From the NCBI GenBank assembly GCA_964462515.1, contig CAYWXK010000003.1, positions 1 to 64,000 on the forward strand: DNA of 64,000 nucleotides, given 5' to 3'. Below the pieces are notes generated by a model. That model was not told the DNA's origin, ran no database searches, and worked only from the letters and a program-made list of their open reading frames with translations. Made by a program: the position numbers and the translations under genes. The DNA is from CAYWXK01 sp964462515. Lineage in GTDB: Bacteria > Planctomycetota > Phycisphaerae > Sedimentisphaerales > Anaerobacaceae. Shown here in pieces: positions 8,930-17,743 of this stretch; position 1 is the first letter of the stretch; every line of letters begins with the position of its first letter.

Positions 8930-10735
8930 ATGGATAGCGCACACAAGAGCAAGGCCATAGAAGCGCTCGACAAACTGTATGAATTTGAGCAGGAGCCGGT
9001 TTCGGAAGACAAGCTCCAGCCGGGCAGATATTTTGCTGCCTCATACGGCGGCGAGCATGTCGCGGGAACGGAGTTTGTAATCGGTGCGCTTTTTGTGGCC
9101 TGGGGGGCAACGGCATCGAACATTTTCCTGGGTCTTTTGGTAGGAAACCTGCTGGCGGTGCTGACGTGGACGTTTGTCTGCGCTCCGATTTCGGTCCAGA
9201 CACGGCTGACACTTTACTGGTATCTTCGAAGGATTGCCGGGCCTGTAACGACGACCATATACAATGTCCTGAACGCTGTGCTATTCTGCATTCTGGCAGG
9301 ATGTATGATTACGGTTTCCGCCTCTGCGGTTCGCATACCATTCGGGATTCCCGAACAGACCAAATGGTATCCGCAGGACATCCGATTCGTTGTGATAGCC
9401 ATACTTGTTGGCGCGGTGGTGGTAACGCTTGCTATTCTCGGATTCAAACGATTGGCACAATTTGCGGAGGTGTGTGTGCCGTGGATGTTTTTTATGTTTA
9501 TAGCCGGTGCGATAGCGATGCTGCCGGGACTGGCTCAAAAGGTTCTTGAGCATCCGATAACCAGTTTGCAGGATTTCTGGGAGATTGCAAACAAATCTAT
9601 ATGGACCGGGGTCAGGCCTGATGGGAGTAAACCTATCGGCTTCTGGCACGTTGCGGCGTTTGCGTGGATATGCAATCTTGCAATGCACGGGGGATTGTCT
9701 GATATGGCGCTGTTGAGATACGCGAAGAAGGCCTCTTACGGATTATATTCTGCATTCGGGATGTTTTTAGGCCATTATCTGGCCTGGGTGTGTGCGGGCA
9801 TAATGGGAGCTGCGGCGGCAATCGTTGTCGGCAAGACAATATCGCAGATGGATGCCGGCGGGGTCGCCTGGCAGGCGCTTGGTGTATCCGGGATTATCGC
9901 GGTGATATTAGCCGGCTGGACCACGTCAAACCCAACACTCTACAGGGCGGGCCTGGCGTTTCAGGCAGTAACCCCCGGCTGGCCAAGATGGCTGGTAACA
10001 CTGGTTGCAGGAATTGTTACCACAGTTATGGCCTGTTTTCCTTTCGTCTTCGTATATCTTTTGAATTTTGTCGGCTACTATGGACTATTACTAATGCCTG
10101 TGGGGGCAATTGTCTTTGTTGAGCACTGGATTTTCCCAAAGGTGGGTCTGACCCAATTCTGGGCCTCGCGTAAGAAGCTGCTTGTCAGTTGGCCAGCCCT
10201 GCTTAGCTGGGGCATAGCTATCGCTGTAGCGATGGTCATTCAAAAAGAAGGACCTGTGTACCAGTTATTCAGAGGACTGGCAGACTTTCTTGCAGGAAAA
10301 GAAGGACCTGTGTGCCAGTTATTCAGAGGGCTGGCAGACCTTCTCGAAAATGGAGTATATAAACTTGGCTTTTTGCACCTGTTTTTCTTGTTCCTGCCGA
10401 CCTGGTTTATAACGGCGATTCTATACACCGTATTTGCCGCAATGGCGGGCGCAAGAGAAAAGCTGCCGGAGCTGGTCCTTCAGCCCCTCAGTAAAACCGC
10501 ATACACACCTGCCGAACAAAAATCAGCCGTGAAAAAAACGGATACAGTAGTCTGGTTCTGGGGGATTATGGCCCTTGCATCTTTATTTGTCTGCCTGGCG
10601 CTGCCAATATGGGTTTATTTCTCGCCACATGACGCTTACCAAAAGAACTTGGTGACATTCAAGAATGTGCTGATTTGGCCTACACTGATTCACTTTGTCA
10701 GCGCAACAATCTGGGCAATCAAGAAAGAAAAGTAA
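8930..10735 (+). CDS. NCS1-like (purine-cytosine permease type) transporter
   Basis: A 601-residue polytopic membrane protein with about 12 hydrophobic segments. It starts at an ATG behind GGAAAGGAA. The N-terminal part (G-R-Y-F-A-A-S-Y-G-G-E-H-V-A-G-T-E-F, then G-A-L-F-V-A-W-G-A-T-A-S-N) and the later N-P-T-L-Y-R-A-G-L-A-F-Q segment resemble cation-nucleobase symporters of the NCS1 group. Its position between rhaA and the aldolase suggests it imports rhamnose or a related compound; this substrate shift is inference. An 18-residue segment (K-E-G-P-V-[YC]-Q-L-F-R-G-L-A-D) is tandemly duplicated at 10244-10351, probably in a loop between membrane helices. No other sugar transporter is present in the operon. 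Confidence 0.8.
   Translation: MDSAHKSKAIEALDKLYEFEQEPVSEDKLQPGRYFAASYGGEHVAGTEFVIGALFVAWGATASNIFLGLLVGNLLAVLTWTFVCAPISVQTRLTLYWYLRRIAGPVTTTIYNVLNAVLFCILAGCMITVSASAVRIPFGIPEQTKWYPQDIRFVVIAILVGAVVVTLAILGFKRLAQFAEVCVPWMFFMFIAGAIAMLPGLAQKVLEHPITSLQDFWEIANKSIWTGVRPDGSKPIGFWHVAAFAWICNLAMHGGLSDMALLRYAKKASYGLYSAFGMFLGHYLAWVCAGIMGAAAAIVVGKTISQMDAGGVAWQALGVSGIIAVILAGWTTSNPTLYRAGLAFQAVTPGWPRWLVTLVAGIVTTVMACFPFVFVYLLNFVGYYGLLLMPVGAIVFVEHWIFPKVGLTQFWASRKKLLVSWPALLSWGIAIAVAMVIQKEGPVYQLFRGLADFLAGKEGPVCQLFRGLADLLENGVYKLGFLHLFFLFLPTWFITAILYTVFAAMAGAREKLPELVLQPLSKTAYTPAEQKSAVKKTDTVVWFWGIMALASLFVCLALPIWVYFSPHDAYQKNLVTFKNVLIWPTLIHFVSATIWAIKKEK
10244..10351 (+). repeat. 54-bp tandem duplication inside the permease
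   Basis: Two adjacent in-frame 54-bp copies (10244-10297 and 10298-10351). The first 35 bp or so are nearly identical; the ends have diverged (F-L-A-G against L-L-E-N). This lengthens a predicted loop by 18 residues. Confidence 0.9.
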
Positions 10736-10760
10736 CAACACATAAAAGGAATTTACTGAA

Positions 10761-12770
10761 ATGGATAGAGCGTTAGCGGATTTGATAAGAATATCGAATG
10801 TTACCGGCAAAGACCCCACCCTCGTTCAGGGCGGCGGCGGCAATACATCGGTCAAAACAGCGGATGGCAAATATATGTTCATCAAGGCGAGCGGCACGGC
10901 TCTAAAGGATATGAACGCAAAACAGGGCTGGCGGAGAATTCGGCTCGATGCGGTGCTATCAATTATAGACGACAAGTCATTGGCACGGCTTGATGCAAGG
11001 ACGCGTGAGCCGGAGGTGGTGAATCGGCTGCTTCTTGCCTGTGACGACAATATAAAGACCGATGCCCGGCCTTCTGTTGAAGCGCATCTGCACGCTTTTT
11101 TGGATAAATTCGTGATTCACCTTCATCCCATCGTTGTTGCAGCATACGTAAATGCAAAAAACGGCAAAGCAGAGATTGAGAATCTCTTCAAAAAATCCGA
11201 AATCCAAAATCCGAAATCTGCAATTTCTCTGCCTCCTCTCTGGGTGCCATACACAGACCCGGGTTTTATGCTCGCAAAAAAAATCGCAAAGCTGGCAGAC
11301 GATTACAAAAACCAATTCGGCAAAAGGCCGGCGATTCTCTTTCTGGAAAAGCACGGCCTTTTCGTTACAGCACAGACCGCTGATTCAGCATTAAGGCTGG
11401 TGCGCAAGGTAATTCGGCTATGCAGCAGCAAATTAAAAAAACTTAAAACTAAAAGCGCAAAGCTCAAAACTGTGGAAAATCAGCAGAAAATCACCGCTGC
11501 TAAATTGGCAATCCGCAAAGGAGTCTTCGATGCCACAGACCAGTATTTGCCGGTAACATATTTTGGTGCCGACAAAGCAATCGCTGCATTTATGACTCGC
11601 AAGGATGCAAAAAGGTTACTGGCGACACCGGCGTTAAATCCGGATGAGCTGGTTTATGCAAATGGCTCGGCGATGTGGGTAGAAAAATGCGAAGCTGAAA
11701 CAATCACCCGCAAAATAAAGGCACAGGTCGGCAAAGGTCAAAAACCATCTGCAGCGTTTGTGGTAAAAGGACTGGGGCTTTTTGTCGCTGCCGATAAAAA
11801 GACTGCTCCTGTCATTGCCGAAATTACAACCGGCTCGCTTATTATCCGTATGAATGCGGCCAAATTCGGAGGCATACTTGCTCTAACCAAGCGTCAGCAG
11901 GATTTTATCAATAACTGGGAGTCAGAGGCGTTTCGCAAACAACTTGCAAGCGGTTCGATGAAAGGCGAGCTTGAAGGCCGCATAGCGGTTGTTACAGGCG
12001 CAGGCAGCGGCTTAGGCAGAAGTATCGCCATCGGCCTTGCAAAAGCCGGCGCAATGGTCGCCCTTGTAGATATTGATAAGAAAGCAGCAGAGGAAACGAC
12101 CCAAAAACTTCGAACTTCGAACGTCGAACTTCGAACTTCCCAGACGATGGTTGTTCAGTGTGATGTTACTAACGAAACGGATGTGCGGCGGGCATTCGAG
12201 GAAGTGCTTGAAAACTGGGGAGGGCTGGACATTCTTGTCAATGCGGCTGGTGTGGCGCCGGCATACGCGCTTGTTGATATGCCGGTGGACAAATGGCGTT
12301 TTGCTCTCGAAGTGAATCTGACCGGATATTTTCTTATGGCAAAATATGCCGCAAAAATTATGATTCAGCAAAGGATGGGCGGCAATATCATAAACCTTAG
12401 CTCCAAATCAGGCCTGGATGCAAGTAAAAATAATACCGCCTACAATGCGACAAAGGCAGGCGAAATTCATATCTCACGCGGCTGGGCGCTGGAGTTAGGC
12501 GAATACGGGATAAGAGTCAATTCCATCGCACCGGGCAATGTGTTTGAAGGCTCGAAAATCTGGAATCCAGAATATATAAAGGCCTGTGCGGAAAAATATG
12601 GCATAAAACCCGAGGAGGTCATCCCCTACTACGTGAGCAAAACCGCACTAAACCGCGAAATAAAAGGGCAGGATGTTGCAGACGCTGTCGTATTTCTATG
12701 CTCCGACAGGGCCCGAACAATTACCGGACAAACGCTCGTCCCTGACTCAGGCCAAGTAATGGTGCGTTAA
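10761..12770 (+). CDS. Bifunctional rhamnulose-1-phosphate aldolase / short-chain dehydrogenase
   Basis: A 669-residue fusion. Residues ~1-390 are a class II aldolase domain (G-G-G-G-N-T-S-V-K, S-G-T-A-L, H-L-H-P zinc ligands near residue 120, F-L-E-K-H-G-L-F-V). Residues ~400-669 are a short-chain dehydrogenase with T-G-A-G-S-G-L-G-R-S-I (NAD binding), N-A-A-G and the catalytic Y-N-A-T-K. This matches RhaEW-type enzymes, which cleave L-rhamnulose-1-phosphate to dihydroxyacetone phosphate and L-lactaldehyde and oxidise the lactaldehyde to lactate. It closes the rhamnose operon. Three heptad-repeat elements lie inside the gene (11193-11227, 11431-11479, 12108-12142) and encode extra segments such as S-E-I-Q-N-P-K-S-A-I. 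Confidence 0.92.
   Translation: MDRALADLIRISNVTGKDPTLVQGGGGNTSVKTADGKYMFIKASGTALKDMNAKQGWRRIRLDAVLSIIDDKSLARLDARTREPEVVNRLLLACDDNIKTDARPSVEAHLHAFLDKFVIHLHPIVVAAYVNAKNGKAEIENLFKKSEIQNPKSAISLPPLWVPYTDPGFMLAKKIAKLADDYKNQFGKRPAILFLEKHGLFVTAQTADSALRLVRKVIRLCSSKLKKLKTKSAKLKTVENQQKITAAKLAIRKGVFDATDQYLPVTYFGADKAIAAFMTRKDAKRLLATPALNPDELVYANGSAMWVEKCEAETITRKIKAQVGKGQKPSAAFVVKGLGLFVAADKKTAPVIAEITTGSLIIRMNAAKFGGILALTKRQQDFINNWESEAFRKQLASGSMKGELEGRIAVVTGAGSGLGRSIAIGLAKAGAMVALVDIDKKAAEETTQKLRTSNVELRTSQTMVVQCDVTNETDVRRAFEEVLENWGGLDILVNAAGVAPAYALVDMPVDKWRFALEVNLTGYFLMAKYAAKIMIQQRMGGNIINLSSKSGLDASKNNTAYNATKAGEIHISRGWALELGEYGIRVNSIAPGNVFEGSKIWNPEYIKACAEKYGIKPEEVIPYYVSKTALNREIKGQDVADAVVFLCSDRARTITGQTLVPDSGQVMVR
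11193..11227. repeat. Heptad repeat AAATCCG inside the aldolase domain
   Basis: Five tandem 7-mers (AAATCCG, AAATCCA, AAATCCG, AAATCTG, CAATTTC), translated as S-E-I-Q-N-P-K-S-A-I-S within the aldolase domain. Confidence 0.85.
11431..11479. repeat. Heptad repeat AAAACTN inside the aldolase domain
   Basis: Seven consecutive degenerate 7-mers (AATTAAA, AAAACTT, AAAACTA, AAAGCGC, AAAGCTC, AAAACTG, TGGAAAA), translated as a lysine-rich segment K-L-K-K-L-K-T-K-S-A-K-L-K-T. Confidence 0.75.
12108..12142. repeat. Heptad repeat CTTCGAA inside the dehydrogenase domain
   Basis: Five tandem 7-mers (CTTCGAA, CTTCGAA, CGTCGAA, CTTCGAA, CTTCCCA), translated as L-R-T-S-N-V-E-L-R-T-S-Q in a surface loop region of the Rossmann fold. 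Confidence 0.88.
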
Positions 12771-12883
12771 ATAAGCCAGAGCGAAATTGTTTGTGATAGT
12801 TTGATTTTTCGCTGCGTATAATTTATTATAGAAGCCAGTGAGAGTTAAGGTCGGCCGGGCTGTTGAATAGAAAGGTCTAAAAC

Positions 12884-14614
12884 GTGAGAAAAAAAGCGGA
12901 ACTTGTGCGATTTGTAACGGCGGTAGCAACTACTGCAATCCTTTTTGTATGCCTTCCAATAAATGTTGCGTTTGGACAGCAAGAACTTGCCGGACAAAAA
13001 GGCAGTGGAGAGCTTGTCTTTGAGATGGAGGAGGTTTCGGTTTTTGATGTAAATAAGGTGTCGGTGCGTTTTACGTCTGGGCATCGTATTGCGTGCGAGC
13101 TGAAAGCTGACCCTAATGTCAAGTATCCGGCATTTAAGTCAGACAAACCACTGTATGGCTCAATTCGGTTCGATGTGGAATTCGGCGAGACCTATTCGGG
13201 GACCAAATATCATTTTGCAGTAGATAGGGCCGGCGGGGTCGAAGGTGGGTATGACCGGCTGTATTTTGATTTGAATCGTGACCTGGACCTGACAAATGAT
13301 GTGCCGCTGGCGTCTCTGGAGAATCCGCCTAAAGGAGCGATTTGGGATTACAAATGGATAAAGCAACAGGTTTGTTTCGATTATTTGAGCATAAGTTCTG
13401 ATTCTATCGCTGGAGGTAAGAATCGTGTCGAGGTTATGCCGCGTCTGGTAATTCCTGATAAAGGAACTCCAGTGATGAGTTTCGTTGCCACCAAGGCACG
13501 TAAAGGCCAGATTAAGATTGCCGGACAGCGGTTTGACGTTCTCTTGGGACAGGGGTATCCCATAGGGACACACTTTGATAGACCATCCACGGAATTTCAT
13601 TTGATTCTGAAAGACCTTCCCGGTCGTGGTCGTGAACCTCGCTGGTGGGGAGCGGACATGTTGAAAGCTATCCATAAAATCGGGGGGACGTATTATCGTT
13701 TTTCCACTACTGCCGAAGGTGACAAACTAACCGTGAAGCCTTATGATGGTGAATTCGGGATATTTGAGATTGGTTCTGGATGGCGATTGTTCCGAGACAA
13801 ACAGGTCAGGGGTTCATTGTGGTCCAAAGACGCGACTGTGGCGGTGGGGACAGAGTTAGCAGATGGAGAGCTGGGACCGGTTCAGAACTGCACCCTGCCC
13901 ATTGGGGATTATGCGCCTGCGTTCCTAACGATTAATTACGGGCCTATGCTTGTGGTGATTTCAGATAACTACCATTCCGACGGCAAACCACGTGACAGAG
14001 GCGGTCGGCCGCAGGTTTATGGAATAAAAATCCGTAAAGACAAGCCATTTGTTCTGGATTTTGCCAATAAGCCCGAGATTGTGTTTGCTTCTCCCGCTAA
14101 GGACTGCCGCCTTAAGCCGGGCGAGCAGTTAAATATCAACGCAGTCTTAATTGACCCCAAACTGGACATAATGATACGAAACCTCGAAGCCAAACCAGCA
14201 TCGGAGATACCTTTGTTGCCCGCAATATTTGCTGCAACGGTCCTGGTTGTCCTTGTTCTCTTCTGTCTATTGTCACGTCGCTTACGCCAGCAATATCGTT
14301 TTTTGCCATTCCTTTTAGTAGCTGGTGCTATTGTTATAATTGTTTGCTTTATCGCATTACGTGTCGTCTTGTCCAGAGCGGACTATGAAGAGATTACACC
14401 GCAAGTGCTTATTGCTCGCGCTGATGGTGAAACGGTTAACGGCGGCACAATGCCCTTTGGGTGAGACGGAACCTGCGGGTACTTGTGGCAAGTGCCGACA
14501 GACCTTAAACTTCAGGGAAAAGAAGAGACATTCAATATCCAGGTGATGTTCGATACAGGAAAGCTCTATGGTAAGGTTACCGCAAATCGCAAGTTTGTAG
14601 TTTACGACGACTGA
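12884..14614 (+). CDS. Predicted selenoprotein 1: exported membrane protein with in-frame UGA (Sec527)
   Basis: A 576-residue protein if UGA 14462-14464 is read as selenocysteine; without it the frame ends at residue 526. GTG start at 12884 behind AAAGG, then a signal peptide (T-T-A-I-L-F-V-C-L-P-I-N-V-A-F-G). The middle has a calcium-loop-like D-L-N-R-D-L-D-L-T-N-D near residue 131. Two membrane helices follow (~residues 445-490), then the terminal domain G-T-M-P-F-G-U-D-G-T-C-G-Y-L-W-Q-V-P and 44 further residues to TGA at 14612. The post-UGA part matches the post-UGA parts of the next two genes, so it is coding. A hairpin with a UGG loop lies 13 nt after the UGA. U-x3-C resembles a redox-active selenol/thiol pair. 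The partner substrate is unknown. It heads a co-oriented cluster of four genes. Confidence 0.85.
14478..14496 (+). promoter_or_regulatory. Putative bacterial SECIS hairpin 1
   Basis: GGTACTTG-TGG-CAAGTGCC: an 8-bp stem with one G-T pair and loop TGG, starting 13 nt after UGA 14462-14464. The loop has G in its second position and lies 21 nt after the UGA, within the range accepted for bacterial SECIS elements. The loop is the codon of the conserved tryptophan. Confidence 0.8.
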
Positions 14615-14756
14615 GTGGATACTCTAATAACGGTAATTCTCACGTTTTTTGCTACCAGAGCGCCTTTGTAATGTCTATAATATCAGAGTAAAAAGATTTT
14701 TAGTTTTTGAATGATGTTTTGGGCAAACTGAGAAACACTATTTTGGAAAGTTATTT

Positions 14757-16133
14757 ATGCGTATTCTGGTTCTAATGGCAGTTGGATTATGCCTATGCGG
14801 AACACAAAGAGTCCCAGGACAAGAACCCGCCCGGGAACAAGAACTGGCTCAGGGCGAACTAAAGATAGAGGGTAAGTCCATCAAGCAGCTTGTTCTGGAG
14901 TCTAAAGATGGTGAAAGGCAAAGATTCGACCAACCGGCGGAGAGCATAAAACTTGCGGTAGGGCAGTATCGAGTTCGAGAAGTCCACCTTGAGGGCGGAT
15001 ATGATTGCCATATCTGGGAGACTTCGGATAAAGACTGGATAACAGTTGACGCAAATAAGCCGGCGACACTGAAAGTTGGAGCGCCGCTTAAACAAGTGAT
15101 AAAAGCACAGCGTCAGGGAAGATTGCTAACACTGGATTATGAACTGGTGGGGATAGGCGGGGAAAATTACAGGGTAGCTGACCGAAGTAAGCCGCCAACC
15201 TTTAATGTTTACAAAGGAGATCAAAAAATCGCCTCAGGCACGTTCGAGTATGGCTGAAGCACCTGCTCGTACTCGTGGCGAGTACCTTTAACAGCATTCG
15301 GTGAATTAAAGATTGTTGCTTCTGCAGACATTGGCGAGCTTGGCCATAAAGATAGTGAGGCGGTTACTTATGATTGGAAATGGTATTATGGTGCTCCAGC
15401 CCTGGCGTTATGGGTAGTGCTGGTCCTGGCAATAGTGCTGGTTAAGGCCAACCGTAATCCCAATGCGTTGCTGGTCCTTGTGCCTTTGTTGATAGTAAAT
15501 TGGTTATGGTTAATATTTAAAAAAATGCTGGGTTTTCCGTCTGCGCAAGTAGAGATGTCTAATATGCTATTTTATTCGCTGACGGTTGGTATTGCCATCC
15601 TGTGGCTCTTAGCACATAAACTCGGCAATCGCAATCGCTTTGTTACATTTCTTCTGGCCTTCACTATAATGGCAGTTGTTGGTTTTACAGGTGTTGGTTT
15701 TACAGGCGCTATATCTTACAGCGGACCGGAATTATCCCGGCAGGCCGTAGAGGCTCTGATACTATTGGCCATCCTGGTGTTTACAATGCTGCTTGGTTTT
15801 GTCCTGACGGGCTGGTGGTGCCGAAAAAGTTATCGACCGGTGTCTTTTATGCTCTGGCTGGCTGTGTGGACTGTGGCTGCAAATCTCGTGAGTATGCTGG
15901 TGGTTTGCTCAATTATATTTATCATCCAGCGGATTTCTGTTTCGATTTCTACAGTATTGTTTCTTGTTCCGTTACAAGGTTTGATTCTCGGTGCCTTTTT
16001 GTATGCGGTTGTGCTTCCATTTATGATTTTGGCGCTGCGGAGCTCATTTTATCGCCAGCGTTTTTTTGCGTGTCTGCGTCTAAAATCGATGCCTACTGCG
16101 GTATCTGCGCCCGCTGATAAGATACAGATTTAG
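14757..16133 (+). CDS. Predicted selenoprotein 2: Sec domain fused to a polytopic membrane domain (Sec167)
   Basis: A 458-residue protein if UGA 15255-15257 is decoded as Sec. The upstream open frame (14757-15257) and the downstream one (to 16133) are in the same phase with no other stop between. ATG start behind GGAAAG, signal peptide M-R-I-L-V-L-M-A-V-G-L-C-L-C-G. The exported domain runs I-K-L-A-V-G-Q-Y-R-V-R ... T-F-E-Y-G-U-S-T-C-S-Y-S-W-R-V-P. After ~45 further residues there are seven or eight membrane helices (residues ~220-445). Without recoding, the membrane domain would have to start at a GTG with no obvious ribosome binding site. This is the only copy with U-x2-C spacing. It starts 142 bp after selenoprotein 1. 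Confidence 0.85.
15269..15285 (+). promoter_or_regulatory. Putative bacterial SECIS hairpin 2
   Basis: GTACTCG-TGG-CGAGTAC: a perfect 7-bp stem with loop TGG, starting 11 nt after UGA 15255-15257. The arms differ from hairpins 1 and 3 but still pair fully. Confidence 0.82.
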
Positions 16134-16259
16134 GAAAATATCATATCGAAAAGCAAAAATTTTGTAACAATTCCATATCTGCTGCGTCATAATTGATACA
16201 GGCAAAGAAGAAGTTAGCCTGCGGCTTAACCAAAACCTAACTTTTTGGAGACCTCAGAA

Positions 16260-17705
16260 ATGTTAGAAAGAGTCTTTAACTGGGTTGCTGTGGGGATTAA
16301 TTTAATCTTCGCTGTATCTGGTGCAGGGCAGGAGGAGCAGTGGCTGCAATATCACTTTGAGCGCGATGCATACCGGACAGTCGGGTATATGAGGATAGCA
16401 AATTTTGAGGTGGTTTCTGACAAACCTCAGGATATAAAGCTGCCGGACTTTAAAACAGGTGCACCACTTTTTGCTCGCTGGGTAACTCCTATGGTCAAGG
16501 CCGGTGGTCTTTGGATGGCTTTCGACCAGACAAGTAAATTGGGCCAATACGATTTGCTCTATATAGACTCAAACTGTAATGGTAGTCTGGCTGACGAGAC
16601 TGCTATTACGCCATACGAGCAGAATCGCAACGAAACGATGTTCGGGCCGGTAAAGCTGCTTTTTGAGGGAGAAGATGGGCCGATTACATACCATATACAG
16701 GTCAGGTTTTATAAGGACGAAGAACGGGCATATTTATACATCTGGCCCGCAGGATGGTATGAGGGAACCATTACAGTTGCAGGGACTAAAAAGCACTGTT
16801 TGCTTATCGACCACAATGTGAACGGGACGTTTGATGACAAATCCATAAACTTCAGCGACTGCGACCGTATCAAAATCGGCCAGAAGGACGATAACAAAGA
16901 GCCTCGATTTGTGGGCAATTTTGTTGAGGTTGATGGGGTGCTCTACAGGCCGGAGATTGCACGGGACGGCGCCTGTATAAAGATAACTTCGGCAGCAGAT
17001 GTGGTTTTTGGAAATTTTCGGGTGCCGCAGATAATCAGCAAGTTTGCAGCCGGTGGCGAAAACGGGCTGTTTGAATTGAAGCCGGAAGACGGGCTTGGGA
17101 GGCTGCCTGTCGGAAAATATAGAATCGAGCACTGGACCATCGAACGCAAAGACGAAACCGGCAACAACTGGAAACTGGAGGGAGGATTGTTCGGCAGCGC
17201 AGGCGTTTTTGACGTCGGCACGGAAAAGGATGCTGAGCTTTCTGTTGGCGAGCCGGTTACCTCTACGCTCGAAGTATCGGACACCGGCTCAGGATATTAC
17301 TTCAGGCAAGGCATCGCCGGCCAGCAGGGTGAGCGAGTTCAACTGACCTGCAACGACAGCAGGGCGCCGGCTCCGAAATTGCATATCAAAAGCAAGGACG
17401 GCAAATACGACCGGACCTTTACGTTCGAGTATGGCTGAGGCGGGACCTGCGGGCTCTCGTGGCGAGGGCCAAGAAATATAAAAGGGCCATTCGAAGCGAC
17501 CGTTGAAGTAGATGGGCCGTTTAAGATTGAGACCAAGCCGCATACAATAGCAGCGAGGGAAATTCCGCCTACGGAAGCTCCAACCACTGTTACCACAAAA
17601 CGAATTTGTAGAAGGGTGGCAGTAACAATTTTAGTCATTGTGATAGGAGCCTTCGGGTTAGCTACGTTAGTAAAACGCAGGGGAAAAAAGCAACAGCCCG
17701 AATAA
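16260..17705 (+). CDS. Predicted selenoprotein 3: exported, C-terminally anchored (Sec393)
   Basis: A 481-residue protein if UGA 17436-17438 is Sec. ATG at 16260 is preferred (GGAG ends ~10 bases upstream) over TTG at 16245. The signal peptide is W-V-A-V-G-I-N-L-I-F-A-V-S-G-A. The N-terminal half is homologous to selenoprotein 1: L-L-Y-I-D-S-N-C-N-G-S-L-A-D-E and a second D-H-N-V-N-G-T-F-D-D loop look like Ca2+-binding turns. The domain L-P-V-G-K-Y-R-I-E ... F-T-F-E-Y-G-U-G-G-T-C-G-L-S-W-R-G-P follows. After the UGA the frame runs 88 more codons, with a proline-rich linker and a single membrane helix (V-A-V-T-I-L-V-I-V-I-G-A-F-G-L-A-T-L-V) ending in K-R-R-G-K-K, a stop-transfer pattern. Readthrough is therefore needed to anchor the protein. 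Confidence 0.86.
17452..17470 (+). promoter_or_regulatory. Putative bacterial SECIS hairpin 3
   Basis: GGCTCTCG-TGG-CGAGGGCC: 8 bp with one G-T pair and loop TGG, starting 13 nt after UGA 17436-17438, the same spacing as hairpin 1. Confidence 0.82.
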
Positions 17706-17743
17706 AGAGGGAATTGGGGAAAGAATCTGGCCGGAGAAATATT

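Noticed and set aside
15417..16133. Membrane part of selenoprotein 2 as an independent gene from GTG 15417
   Set aside because: No ribosome binding site precedes it, it would start inside a membrane helix, and the frame is open and conserved back to the UGA at 15255.
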